The translations under genes were made by a program, and so were the position numbers. Source: Burkholderia anthina (GTDB lineage Bacteria > Pseudomonadota > Gammaproteobacteria > Burkholderiales > Burkholderiaceae). From it: a DNA stretch of 42,272 nt. Under the pieces are notes generated by a model. It saw only the letters and a program-made list of their open reading frames with translations. It was not told where the DNA came from and made no database searches. Every line of letters begins with the position of its first letter. Positions within the stretch are counted from its first letter, which is position 1. Below are positions 6,104-13,449 of this stretch, one piece after another. The stretch covers positions 1 through 42,272 of the forward strand of contig NZ_CABVLY010000042.1 of assembly GCF_902498995.1 (NCBI RefSeq). Direction: 5' to 3'.

Positions 6104-8554
6104 TCAGATGCCGATCGCGACGGGGCCCGCCAACGGCGTATACCCGTCGTCGAACAGGAACCACGCATCGTACTGGCCCGACGCGAGCGAACTGTTGGCC
6201 GTCGATGAAAACAGCAGCGAGCCGGTGCTCTTGGGCAGATACGCCCACGACTTGTAGCCGCCCTTGGTCGGCTGCGCGCCGCGTGCGTAGATGCCGACCC
6301 AGTTCTTCGGGCTGTGGCGCCACGGCGGCGCGACGTAGTCGAACCGCAGCGTGCCGTACGACGCCCCCTGCGACGACAGCACCGGGACGAACTTGCCGTT
6401 CGTATTGCCGATCGCCGGATCGGTCAGCAGCGCGCCGGATTGCGCCTGCACGCAGCCGGCCACGCGACGCAGGAAGTTCGGATCGTTCGCGTCGCGGATG
6501 CTCGCGTCGTACCAGCCGGCGTCGCCGTACCACGTGACGGCCCGCGTCGCGCCGGCCGGCACGCTGACCGACTGGGCGGCGTTCATTCCGTACGCGTTGT
6601 CGACGAGCTGGAACGTCGTCGCGCTCGAGCCCGCGGTATTGTCGAGCGTGATCTGCACGTTGCCGTTCTGTACGTCGTAGCAGAGGCTCACTTCGGCCGG
6701 CGACCCCGTATTTCCCGACGCGCCGATACTGCCGCGCAACGTCTGCAGGAATCCGTTCGGGCCGTAGACCGAATAGTCGTAGCCGCCGGCCGAATTCAGC
6801 GCGAGCGCGTCCGACAGGTTCGTGCACGCGTTCGCGCCGGCGCCGATCGTGTATTGGCGCGGAATCGTGCCGGTGCCGTCGACCCATGCCTGCAGATGCA
6901 CGCCTGCCGCGCCGGTGTTGGTCATCGTCAGCGCGAGCGTCTTGCCGGACCGGTTGACCTTGCCCTGCACGAAGAACTCGTACGGCAGCCGGCATGCGGC
7001 GTTGCGGCCGACTGCCTGAGCCGGCACCGCGGTGGTGGTGGCCGGCGGGATGATGACGGTCGAGCCGTTCGGGTTCATGTTGCTGGCCGGGCTCGGGATT
7101 GCCGGAATCGTCTGGTCGGGGTTCGTGAAGTCGAACGCCGATGTGAGATCGCCGCACACGGTGCGCCGCCACGGCGTGATGTTCGTTTCCTGCAGCCCGA
7201 AGCGCGCTTCCAGAAAGCGGATCACCGACGTGTGATCGAAGACCTGCGAGTTGACCTTGCCGCCTTTCGACCAGGGCGAGATCACGAACATCGGCACGCG
7301 CGGGCCGAGACCGATCGGCACGTCGCCGCTCGCCGAGCCGTCGGACGCGGCGCCGCTGCTGCCGACGAATTCCGCCGCCGTCGACACCGTCGACTGGCCG
7401 GTGCCCGCATACGCGCTCGACGGCACGGCCGGCGGCACGTGATCGAACAACCCGTCGTTCTCGTCGTACATCACGAGCAGCACGGTGCTGGCCCATACCT
7501 TCGGGTTCGACGTCAGCGCATTGAGCACGTTGCTCACATACCATTCGCCGCCGCTCGCGGCCCACGACGGATGCTCGCAGTACGCATACGGCGCGGCGAT
7601 CCACGATACCTGCGGCAGCGTGTCGTTCGTGACGTCGGCCTGCAGCTGGCTGAAGAGACGCGTGTCGTATTCGGTGCCGCCGCCGCTCGGGTCGATCTGC
7701 GTGCCGTTGAGCGCGGGCGCGAGCGGATCGTTCGCGCCGAGGTTCTGGTACTGCCTGAAGTTGAGAATCACGTTGTCGCCGTAATTCCCGTTCCACCAGA
7801 GATCCTTGCTCGAGCCGTTGTATTCGCCGTAGCCGTGGCCCGAATCCAGCCCGTTGCCCTTGTCCTGGTAGAACTTCCACGTGACGCCGGCCGCGTTCAG
7901 CCGTTCCGGCATCGTGGTCCAGCCGGTGCCGGTCATCGTGTTGGTCGTGTACGGCGCATAGCCGGGCACGTTGCCGCAGCAGCCGGTCCACAGATACAGG
8001 CGGTTCGGGTCCGTCGGGCCGAGCATCGAGCAGTGGTAGCCGTCGCACACGGTGAACGCGCTCGCCAGCGCGTAATAGAACGGGATGTCGTTCTGCGTGA
8101 AGTAGTACATCGTGCCGCTGGTTTTGGCGTCGGCCCAGTTGTCGTAGCGGCCGTTGTTCCAGGCGCTGTGCGTGCCGCTCCAGCTGTGGTCGAGGTCGCC
8201 GTAGTAGGTGTCGCCGTTCGCGACGCCGGCCGGCGACGACGGGTTGAACGGGAACGCGTAGGACAGCAGCCACGGCTGGCGCCAGACCGGATAGCCGCTC
8301 GAAATCACGACCGGGCGCGGGTCGCCGAAGCCGCGCGTGCTGCGCAGCGTGCCGAGGTAGTGGTCGAACGACCGGTTTTCCTGCATCAGGATCACGACGT
8401 GCTTCACGTCCTGAAGGGTGCCGGTGACGGTGGCCGCCGGGATCGACTGCGCGCGCAGGATGCTTTCGGGCAGCATGCCGGTGACCGCGGTGGCGCCCGC
8501 GAGCTTCAGCGCATCGGCGAGGAACTGACGTCGTGTCGTGGATTTGTTTTGCAT
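6104..8554 (-). CDS. plcN: phosphocholine-specific phospholipase C, Tat-exported
   Basis: An 816-residue secreted phosphoesterase (PF04185 family). The start at 8554 gives a twin-arginine signal, MQNKSTTRRQFLADALKLAG, with RR at residues 8-9. Catalytic blocks are HVVILMQENRSFDHYLGTLR near the N-terminus, GCCGNV and WTMMPERL-type core segments, and YDENDGLFDHVPP, which supplies the metal Asp/His residues. It hydrolyses phosphatidylcholine or sphingomyelin to diacylglycerol/ceramide plus phosphocholine. Family members are usually about 700 residues. The extra length includes a terminal 80-residue module (about 737-816; WVGIYARG, YKSWAYLP, GQYDAWFLFDDGYTPLAG) that looks like a separate beta-sandwich domain. 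It is the last gene of a probable four-gene minus-strand operon. plcN is used as the general name; the exact paralogue is uncertain. Confidence 0.88.
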   Translation of the reverse strand: MQNKSTTRRQFLADALKLAGATAVTGMLPESILRAQSIPAATVTGTLQDVKHVVILMQENRSFDHYLGTLRSTRGFGDPRPVVISSGYPVWRQPWLLSYAFPFNPSSPAGVANGDTYYGDLDHSWSGTHSAWNNGRYDNWADAKTSGTMYYFTQNDIPFYYALASAFTVCDGYHCSMLGPTDPNRLYLWTGCCGNVPGYAPYTTNTMTGTGWTTMPERLNAAGVTWKFYQDKGNGLDSGHGYGEYNGSSKDLWWNGNYGDNVILNFRQYQNLGANDPLAPALNGTQIDPSGGGTEYDTRLFSQLQADVTNDTLPQVSWIAAPYAYCEHPSWAASGGEWYVSNVLNALTSNPKVWASTVLLVMYDENDGLFDHVPPAVPSSAYAGTGQSTVSTAAEFVGSSGAASDGSASGDVPIGLGPRVPMFVISPWSKGGKVNSQVFDHTSVIRFLEARFGLQETNITPWRRTVCGDLTSAFDFTNPDQTIPAIPSPASNMNPNGSTVIIPPATTTAVPAQAVGRNAACRLPYEFFVQGKVNRSGKTLALTMTNTGAAGVHLQAWVDGTGTIPRQYTIGAGANACTNLSDALALNSAGGYDYSVYGPNGFLQTLRGSIGASGNTGSPAEVSLCYDVQNGNVQITLDNTAGSSATTFQLVDNAYGMNAAQSVSVPAGATRAVTWYGDAGWYDASIRDANDPNFLRRVAGCVQAQSGALLTDPAIGNTNGKFVPVLSSQGASYGTLRFDYVAPPWRHSPKNWVGIYARGAQPTKGGYKSWAYLPKSTGSLLFSSTANSSLASGQYDAWFLFDDGYTPLAGPVAIGI

Positions 8555-8657
8555 GATCGCTCTCTGTCGTGAGTGGCCGCTCGGACTGGCCGGGCGCCGC
8601 CGTGCATCGTGGGCGGCGCATTGCGACGGCCGTCGTGCGGACGTGGGCATGCGCCCG

Positions 8658-8918
8658 TCAGTGGCATGCGGTGGCGCAGTGCAGGACCGGCGCGGCGGCC
8701 GGGCTCGACACCGACGCGCGGTTCGCGGCGAGATTGCCGGGCGCGCCGGCGTCGCCATCGCCGCATCCGGCCAGCGTGCAAACGAGCGCGATCATGAAGA
8801 CACCGCGCCAGTACGGAAGGCGGTGTTCCGTACGTGGCAGCGGCGCGGTGTCGTGCCGACCCGAATCGAGTCGGATTCCTGAGTGATTGAAAGTCGTCTT
8901 GCCTGTTCCTGATTTCAT
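8658..8918 (-). CDS. small putative lipoprotein preceding phospholipase C
   Basis: An 86-residue protein of no recognised family. Its ATG at 8918 follows a strong AGGAGG ribosome binding site by 4 nt, the best evidence that it is real. A hydrophobic stretch (VFMIALVCTLAGC, Cys about residue 51) reads as a lipobox, but about 37 charged or polar residues precede it, which is long for a signal sequence. Either the true start is internal or the protein stays anchored by that helix. The short tail after the Cys is Ala/Ser-rich and ends in CATACH. It lies between the HAD phosphatase gene (44 bp) and plcN (103 bp) on the same strand, so it may help secretion or activity of the phospholipase; that is a guess from position. 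Confidence 0.55.
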   Translation of the reverse strand: MKSGTGKTTFNHSGIRLDSGRHDTAPLPRTEHRLPYWRGVFMIALVCTLAGCGDGDAGAPGNLAANRASVSSPAAAPVLHCATACH

Positions 8919-8962
8919 TGCCCCTCCTGACATGAAATGAACAGCCGAGAATATCGCCCGAA

Positions 8963-9643
8963 TCAGAACAACTTCATGACAGGCCATCCGCGCGTGCCGG
9001 CGACGTCCGACAGTCGCGCATCGGGATTGGTCGCGACCGGATGCGTGACGTAGTCCAGCAACGGCACGTCGTTGATCGAATCGCTGTAGAAGTAGGTCCG
9101 CTCGAAATCCGACGGCGTGTAGCCGAGCGATTTCAGCCATTCGGTGGTGCGTACGATCTTCCCTTCGCGGAAGCTCGGCACGCCGGTGCTGCGCCCCGTG
9201 AACTGCCCGCCGGGCGTGCCGTCGTCGGTGTCGAGCTCGATGCCGAGCAGATGCTCGATCCCGAACTCGGCCGCGATCGGCCCCGTCACGAACACGTTGG
9301 TCGCGGTGACGATGCAGCAGAGATCGCCGTTCCCGAGATGGCGCTCGACCAGCGCGCGCGCCTGCGGCGTGATGGCCGGCCGGATCACCTCGTCCATGAA
9401 CTGCGCGTGCCAGCGCTCGAGCTGTTCCCGCGGATAGCGGGTGAGCGGCGCGAGCGTCACGGCCAGATACGCGTCCATGTCGAGCGTGCCTGCCGCGTAG
9501 TGGCCGTAGTGCTCGTCGATCAACGCAGCGTGCTCGTCGTCTTCCCGCCAGCCGACCCGGGTGATGAAGCGGCTCCAGGCCTGATCGCTGTCGAGCGGCA
9601 GCAGCGTGTGATCGAGATCGAACAGCGCGAGATGCTTGTGCAT
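8963..9643 (-). CDS. HAD-superfamily phosphatase (IB, SerB-like), candidate phosphocholine phosphatase
   Basis: A 226-residue cytoplasmic HAD hydrolase. All four motifs are present: FDLDHTLLP (nucleophile Asp and DxD), IVTATN (motif II Thr), the Lys of GKIVRTTEWLKS (motif III) and YSDSINDVPLL (motif IV acidic pair). The long cap between motifs I and II matches the phosphoserine-phosphatase-like subfamily IB. The start at 9643 follows AAGGA and lies 23 bp after the stop of the choline-binding protein gene, so the two are surely co-transcribed. Between a choline importer component and a phospholipase that releases phosphocholine, the natural substrate would be phosphocholine. Pseudomonas PchP does this reaction with a related fold, but it is exported, whereas this protein has no signal peptide. 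Substrate is inferred. Confidence 0.82.
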   Translation of the reverse strand: MHKHLALFDLDHTLLPLDSDQAWSRFITRVGWREDDEHAALIDEHYGHYAAGTLDMDAYLAVTLAPLTRYPREQLERWHAQFMDEVIRPAITPQARALVERHLGNGDLCCIVTATNVFVTGPIAAEFGIEHLLGIELDTDDGTPGGQFTGRSTGVPSFREGKIVRTTEWLKSLGYTPSDFERTYFYSDSINDVPLLDYVTHPVATNPDARLSDVAGTRGWPVMKLF

Positions 9644-9666
9644 GTAAAAGTCCTTGTATTGCGTGC

Positions 9667-10611
9667 TTACGCGCCGATCAGCTTGTCGATCGCGTCCTTG
9701 GCGTTCTTTCCGTCGATGGTCGTGACACCGTCGAGCCACTTCGACAGCACGCCGGGGTTCTTCTTCACCCAGTCCTTCGCGACCGCGACCGGATCCGCGT
9801 GGTTCATGATCGGCACCATCAGCTGGTTTTCTTCGTCGGTCGTGAACTTAAGGTTGGTCAGCAGCCGGCCGACGTTCGGGCAGTGTTCGAGGTAGCCCGG
9901 CGTGACCACCGTGTAGACCTTCGCCGATCCGTAGTTCGGGCCGAACACGTTGTCGCCGCCTTCCAGATAGGAAATCCTGTAGTTGATGTTCATCGGATGC
10001 GGCTCCCACGCGAGGAACACGATCATCCGGTGTTCCTGCACGGCGCGCGTCACCTGGACCAGCATCCCGGCCTCGCTCGATTCGACGAGCTTGAAGCCGC
10101 CGAGGCCGAATTCGTTCTTGTCGATCATCCGCTGGATCAGCGCGTTGCCGTTGTTGCCGGCGCCGATCCCGTAGATCTTGCCGTCGAGCTGGTCGCGGAA
10201 TCTGGCGATGTCGGCGAAGCTCTTCAGGCCCTTGTCCGATGCGTATTGCGGCACGGCCAGCGTGTAGCGCGCGCCGACCAGGTTCGGCTGCGGCAGCAGG
10301 TGCACGGCGCCGGCATCGACGAACGGCTTCACCGTCGGCGTCATGCTCGGATCCCAGTAGCCGAGGAACGCATCGATCTGCGCCTTCTTCACGCCGGCCA
10401 GCACGATCGGCGGCGACGCGATCGTCTTGCTGGTTTCGTAGCCGAGCCCGTCGAGCAGCATCATCGCGACACCGGTGGTGGCCGCGATGTCGCTCCAGCC
10501 CACATCACCGAGCGTCACCTTCTTGCAGACGTCGCCTTCGGATGCGTGAACGGGTGCCGTCGCGATCGACGCGACCAGCGTTGCGGCCAGCATCCATACC
10601 TTTTTCGTCAT
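9667..10611 (-). CDS. choX: choline/glycine betaine ABC transporter substrate-binding protein
   Basis: A 314-residue periplasmic binding protein of the ProX/OpuAC class. The signal peptide is MTKKVWMLAATLVASIATAPVHA. The mature part has VTLGDVGWSDIAATTGVAMMLLDGLGY, DAFLGYWDPSMTP and FLAWEPHPMNINYRI, blocks that line the aromatic cage for quaternary ammonium ligands in ChoX-type proteins. It would deliver choline to an inner-membrane ChoW/ChoV transporter, but neither permease nor ATPase gene is adjacent, so they must be encoded elsewhere. It heads the minus-strand operon choX, HAD phosphatase, lipoprotein, plcN. A 9-bp inverted repeat upstream (10754-10784) is a candidate control site. Ligand choice between choline, carnitine and betaine is not certain. 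Confidence 0.85.
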   Translation of the reverse strand: MTKKVWMLAATLVASIATAPVHASEGDVCKKVTLGDVGWSDIAATTGVAMMLLDGLGYETSKTIASPPIVLAGVKKAQIDAFLGYWDPSMTPTVKPFVDAGAVHLLPQPNLVGARYTLAVPQYASDKGLKSFADIARFRDQLDGKIYGIGAGNNGNALIQRMIDKNEFGLGGFKLVESSEAGMLVQVTRAVQEHRMIVFLAWEPHPMNINYRISYLEGGDNVFGPNYGSAKVYTVVTPGYLEHCPNVGRLLTNLKFTTDEENQLMVPIMNHADPVAVAKDWVKKNPGVLSKWLDGVTTIDGKNAKDAIDKLIGA

Positions 10612-10753
10612 GTTGGTCTCCTAAGCAAGTATTCCGGATCGTGCTGCGTGGTGGGGCCGGCGGGGGCCGACGTCGATCGTATTGATCGGATGAAACAAAC
10701 GCATCTGGGTCTAGCCGTGTTGTGTTTCGTACCGTATATTAGAACGCACAAAA

Positions 10754-10784
10754 TCGCAAGTTCACACAAAAATACAACTTGCGA
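10754..10784. promoter_or_regulatory. 9-bp inverted repeat in the choX / mgtC-type divergent region
   Basis: TCGCAAGTT at 10754-10762 and its exact complement AACTTGCGA at 10776-10784 are separated by an AT-rich 13 bp. The 271-bp region between choX (start 10611, minus) and the MgtC-family gene (start 10883, plus) is notably AT-rich around it. A TAATAT -10-like box on the minus strand lies near 10737-10742, so the repeat would sit upstream of or over a choX promoter. It is a plausible operator for a dimeric regulator. Confidence 0.5.
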
Positions 10785-10882
10785 CGAAGTCGGATCGTCA
10801 GGAAAACGAAAGCAGGCGAAGTCGTGCGGCACGCCGCGCGGCCCGCGGTTCATTTAGGTTGGGTCAAGGAAGGAGAACTCGA

Positions 10883-11563
10883 ATGATCAGTCAGATGGAA
10901 ATCATTTCCCGGCTGCTGCTGGCCGCATTGCTTGGCAGCATCATCGGCATCGAGCGCGAGCGGCTGTCGTGGGCGGCCGGGCTGCGCACGCACATGCTGG
11001 TGGCCGTCGGCGCCGCGCTCGTGATGGTGGTGTCCGCATTCGGCTTCGCGGACATCCAGAACGCGAAGAACGTGTCGCTCGATCCGTCGCGGGTCGCCGC
11101 GCAGGTCGTGTCGGGCATCGGCTTTCTCGGCGCCGGGTCGATCATGTTGCGCGGCGAGATCATCCGCGGCCTGACGACGGCGGCGAGCCTGTGGGTCGTG
11201 GCGGCGGTCGGGCTCGCGGTGGGCGGCGGGATGTACGTCGCCGCGATCGCCGCGACGGCGATCGTGCTGGCGATCCTCGCGGGCCTGAAGCCGATCGAGA
11301 AACGCTTTTTCGCCGCGCGGCAGCGCTGGGGCGTGCGCATCCTCGCGAGCCGTGGCGCGGTAAAGCTGACGTCGCTGCAGGCGATGCCCGGGATCGACCA
11401 GGCGCGCATCGTCCAGTTCATCATCGAGCAGGACGACGTGACGCCGGACGACGACCGGATCCACGTGGTGTTTTCGAAGATGACGAGCAGCGAGTTCCAG
11501 GCGGTCCGTCAATCCCTGCAGACCCTCGTCGGCATCAAAAAGATGGAGGAAAGCGCCGCATAG
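10883..11563 (+). CDS. MgtC/SapB family inner-membrane protein
   Basis: A 226-residue protein with the start at 10883 after AAGGAAGGAG (10867-10876). The N-terminal half has four or five transmembrane helices and the MgtC signature IERERLSWAAGLRTHMLVAVGAALVMV, then GIGFLGAGSIMLRGEIIRGLTTAASLWVVAAVGLAVGGG. The C-terminal 80 residues form a soluble ACT-like domain. MgtC proteins help bacteria survive low magnesium and acid stress, and in several pathogens damp ATP synthase activity inside macrophages. The DeoR gene follows after 43 bp and may be co-transcribed. No magnesium-responsive leader was recognised. Confidence 0.9.
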   Translation: MISQMEIISRLLLAALLGSIIGIERERLSWAAGLRTHMLVAVGAALVMVVSAFGFADIQNAKNVSLDPSRVAAQVVSGIGFLGAGSIMLRGEIIRGLTTAASLWVVAAVGLAVGGGMYVAAIAATAIVLAILAGLKPIEKRFFAARQRWGVRILASRGAVKLTSLQAMPGIDQARIVQFIIEQDDVTPDDDRIHVVFSKMTSSEFQAVRQSLQTLVGIKKMEESAA

Positions 11564-11606
11564 ACCCGGTTCGAATAACATTGACGTTCATTTCCGAGGA
11601 CATTTC

Positions 11607-12374
11607 ATGTGGCAAGAAGAGCGATATCAGAGGATCCGGCTTCTGTTATCGAAGATGCAGCGCGTTTCCACCGACCGGATCATGGCCGACCTGAACGTGT
11701 CGCGGGAAACCGTGCGCCGCGATCTCGTCGATCTCGAGGCGATGGGGGAACTGAAGCGCGTGCACGGCGGCGCGGTGCAGGTGGGCGACGAAGCGCCGAT
11801 CGCCGAGCGTGCGCAAACCCACGTGAAGGCGAAACTGGCGATCGCGCGCGCCGCGGCCCGGCTCGTTGCCGGCTCGCAGACGCTCTTCATCGACGCGGGC
11901 ACGACCACCACGCTGCTGGCCGAGGAACTGTCGAAACTGTCCGGCCTCACGATCGTCACGAACTCGATCGACGTCGCGCTGAAGATGCGCTCGAGCGACC
12001 CCGGGCAGGCGAAGAACGAAACGATCCTGCTCGGCGGGATGATCGGCAGCCGCGCGGCCGCGACGGTCGGCGACGGGACGGTCGCCGAGATCTTCCGCTA
12101 CCGGGCCGATCTCGCGTTGCTGTCGCCGGTCGGCGTCGATCACGTGCGCGGCGCGACGAACTACGACCGGATGGAAACGGAAGTCGCGCGCGCGATGGTG
12201 ACCAACGCGGCGGACGTCGCGATCCTCGCCGATTTCAGCAAGCTCGGCACGACGAGCCGGATCGGCTTTTGCGAACCCGCGCGGATCGGCACGCTGGTGA
12301 CGGACCAGAAGGCGGAGTCGGTCGACAGCTACAAGCATCTCAGGAAGGCCATCAAGCAGATCGTGCTGTCGTGA
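11607..12374 (+). CDS. DeoR/GlpR family transcriptional regulator
   Basis: A 255-residue regulator. Residues 1-60 hold the DeoR helix-turn-helix (MQRVSTDRIMADLNVSRETVRRDLVDLE) followed by the family wing GELKRVHGGAV. The C-terminal DeoRC domain has the sugar-phosphate-binding LFIDAGTTTTLLAEEL and TIVTNSIDVALKM motifs and ends with the typical VTDQKAESVDSYKHLRKAIKQIVLS. Such proteins are usually repressors released by a phosphorylated sugar or glycerol 3-phosphate. It follows the MgtC-type gene by 43 bp. Glycerol-derived ligands would make sense next to a phospholipase operon, but nothing in the sequence demonstrates that link. Confidence 0.9.
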   Translation: MWQEERYQRIRLLLSKMQRVSTDRIMADLNVSRETVRRDLVDLEAMGELKRVHGGAVQVGDEAPIAERAQTHVKAKLAIARAAARLVAGSQTLFIDAGTTTTLLAEELSKLSGLTIVTNSIDVALKMRSSDPGQAKNETILLGGMIGSRAAATVGDGTVAEIFRYRADLALLSPVGVDHVRGATNYDRMETEVARAMVTNAADVAILADFSKLGTTSRIGFCEPARIGTLVTDQKAESVDSYKHLRKAIKQIVLS

Positions 12375-12431
12375 TCCGGCGCCGTTATCCCGCCTATGCG
12401 GCACGCATCCTGCTGCGCGGCCGTTTCCCGG

Positions 12432-12455
12432 CGTAATATATTCGTCGATACAACG
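12432..12455. promoter_or_regulatory. Mo-box-like palindromic operator 3 (upstream of molybdopterin-fold gene)
   Basis: CGTAATAT, 8 bp, ATACAACG in the same 24-bp frame as the other four sites. It is more degenerate but keeps the outer CG/CG and the ATAT/ATA cores. A -10-like TAATAT lies inside it at 12434-12439. It sits 37 bp before the start codon of the small oxidoreductase-fold gene at 12493, whose downstream neighbour is the ModE-type regulator, so it may provide autoregulation. Confidence 0.58.
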
Positions 12456-12492
12456 ATGGCGCCGCCCGGCGGCGCCGGCACGGAGGCGGGCG

Positions 12493-12984
12493 ATGGAGAT
12501 GGCAGGCACGACGGCGCCTTCGGCGCATGAGGCGACGGCGGGTTCGATCGCGCTGGCCGGCGCCTTCGAGCGGCCGATGACGGTCACGCTCGACGACTTG
12601 CGGCGCCACGCGTGCGTGAGCGCCGAGCCGTTCGACCTGCGCTGCTTCACGACGAACCGTTTCATCCGCTCGGTCGAGCCGTATCGCGGCGCGCGGCTGA
12701 CGGATCTGATCGAAGCGGCCGGGCTGCGCAACGACATGCCGGGCGACTTCAAACGCATGGTGTTCATCGCGCATGCGCACGACGGCTACGCGGTCACGTT
12801 TTCCTGGCACGAACTGTTCAACACGCCGGTCGGCGAACGCGTGATCGTCGCGTTCGAGTGCGGCGACACGCCGCTGTCGATCGACGACGGCGCGCCGCTG
12901 TTGTTTTCCGGCGCGGACGTCATGCCCGCGCCGCGTCACGTGAAGCGGCTGGCGGGGATCGTCGCACGCGTGCTCGAACTCTGA
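12493..12984 (+). CDS. small molybdopterin-dependent oxidoreductase-fold (sulfite-oxidase-type) protein
   Basis: A 163-residue protein from ATG 12493, after GGAGG at 12482-12486. It resembles the molybdopterin-binding core of the sulfite oxidase/YedY family (PF00174), but is a minimal version. MTVTLDDLRRHACVSAEPFDLRC leads to Cys51, aligned by eye with the molybdenum-ligating Cys, then YRGARLTDLIEAAGL, AFECGDTPLSIDDGAPLLF and a terminal HVKRLAGI. There is no signal peptide, so it is probably cytoplasmic, unlike YedY or periplasmic sulfite dehydrogenases. It could be a true Moco enzyme, or a cofactor-binding or sensing protein that kept only the fold. The Mo-box-like site upstream and the ModE-type gene 63 bp downstream support a molybdenum link. 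Confidence 0.75.
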   Translation: MEMAGTTAPSAHEATAGSIALAGAFERPMTVTLDDLRRHACVSAEPFDLRCFTTNRFIRSVEPYRGARLTDLIEAAGLRNDMPGDFKRMVFIAHAHDGYAVTFSWHELFNTPVGERVIVAFECGDTPLSIDDGAPLLFSGADVMPAPRHVKRLAGIVARVLEL

Positions 12985-13047
12985 GCCGGCGCTGCGCGGG
13001 GCCTGCCTTCGTGTATGCTTGGCCGCATCGTTCAACCGGCGGACAAC

Positions 13048-13413
13048 ATGAAGACTTCGGCACACCCCAAGCCAGCGGTGCGGTTCAGAATGCGCATCCA
13101 GCAGGGCGACACGATCGCGCTCGGGCCGGGCAAGGTTGCGCTGCTCGAGGCCGTGCGCGAGCACGGGTCGATTTCGGCGGCGGCGCGCAGTCTGGAGATG
13201 TCGTACCGGCGCGCGTGGCTGCTGATGGACGAGTTGAACCGGTCGCTGAAGTCGCCGGCGACCATGTCCGAGCACGGCGGGCAGAGTGGCGGCGGCAGCG
13301 TGCTCACGCCGGTCGGCGAAGAAATCATCCGGCTCTATCGCGAGATCGAGGCGCGCGCTTACGCGGCCTGCGCGGACGAAATCACCGCGCTCACGAAGAT
13401 GGTGCGCCGCTGA
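13048..13413 (+). CDS. ModE-type winged-helix regulator lacking the molybdate-binding domains
   Basis: A 121-residue protein equal to the N-terminal DNA-binding domain of ModE. ALLEAVREHGSISAAARSLE then MSYRRAWLLMDELNRSL is the helix-turn-helix with the typical ISAAARxxxMSYRRAW wording. The wing HGGQSGGGSVLTPVGEEII and the dimerising helix RLYREIEARAYAACADEI follow. E. coli ModE continues for another 140 residues with two Mop/TOBE molybdate-binding domains, which are absent: the frame ends at 13413. Such short ModE proteins occur in other bacteria, so truncation is probably natural. Start at 13048 is chosen for the conserved length; 13015 and 13090 are alternatives. It is likely co-transcribed with the gene at 12493 and is the obvious candidate to bind the five palindromes. 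Confidence 0.85.
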   Translation: MKTSAHPKPAVRFRMRIQQGDTIALGPGKVALLEAVREHGSISAAARSLEMSYRRAWLLMDELNRSLKSPATMSEHGGQSGGGSVLTPVGEEIIRLYREIEARAYAACADEITALTKMVRR

Positions 13414-13449
13414 GGATTGCGCGATCGCACTGTCGGCGGTGCCGGCGCC

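Noticed and set aside
10608..10853. Minus-strand open frame of 81 codons whose stop overlaps the choX start (ATGA)
   Set aside because: It runs through the AT-rich operator region, has no ribosome site and an implausible composition; the overlap follows from choX starting ATGA.
12493..12984. Truncated pseudogene of a larger sulfite oxidase-type enzyme
   Set aside because: It has a good ribosome site, intact ends and an operator, and no remnants of the missing domains flank it; a natural short form is more likely.
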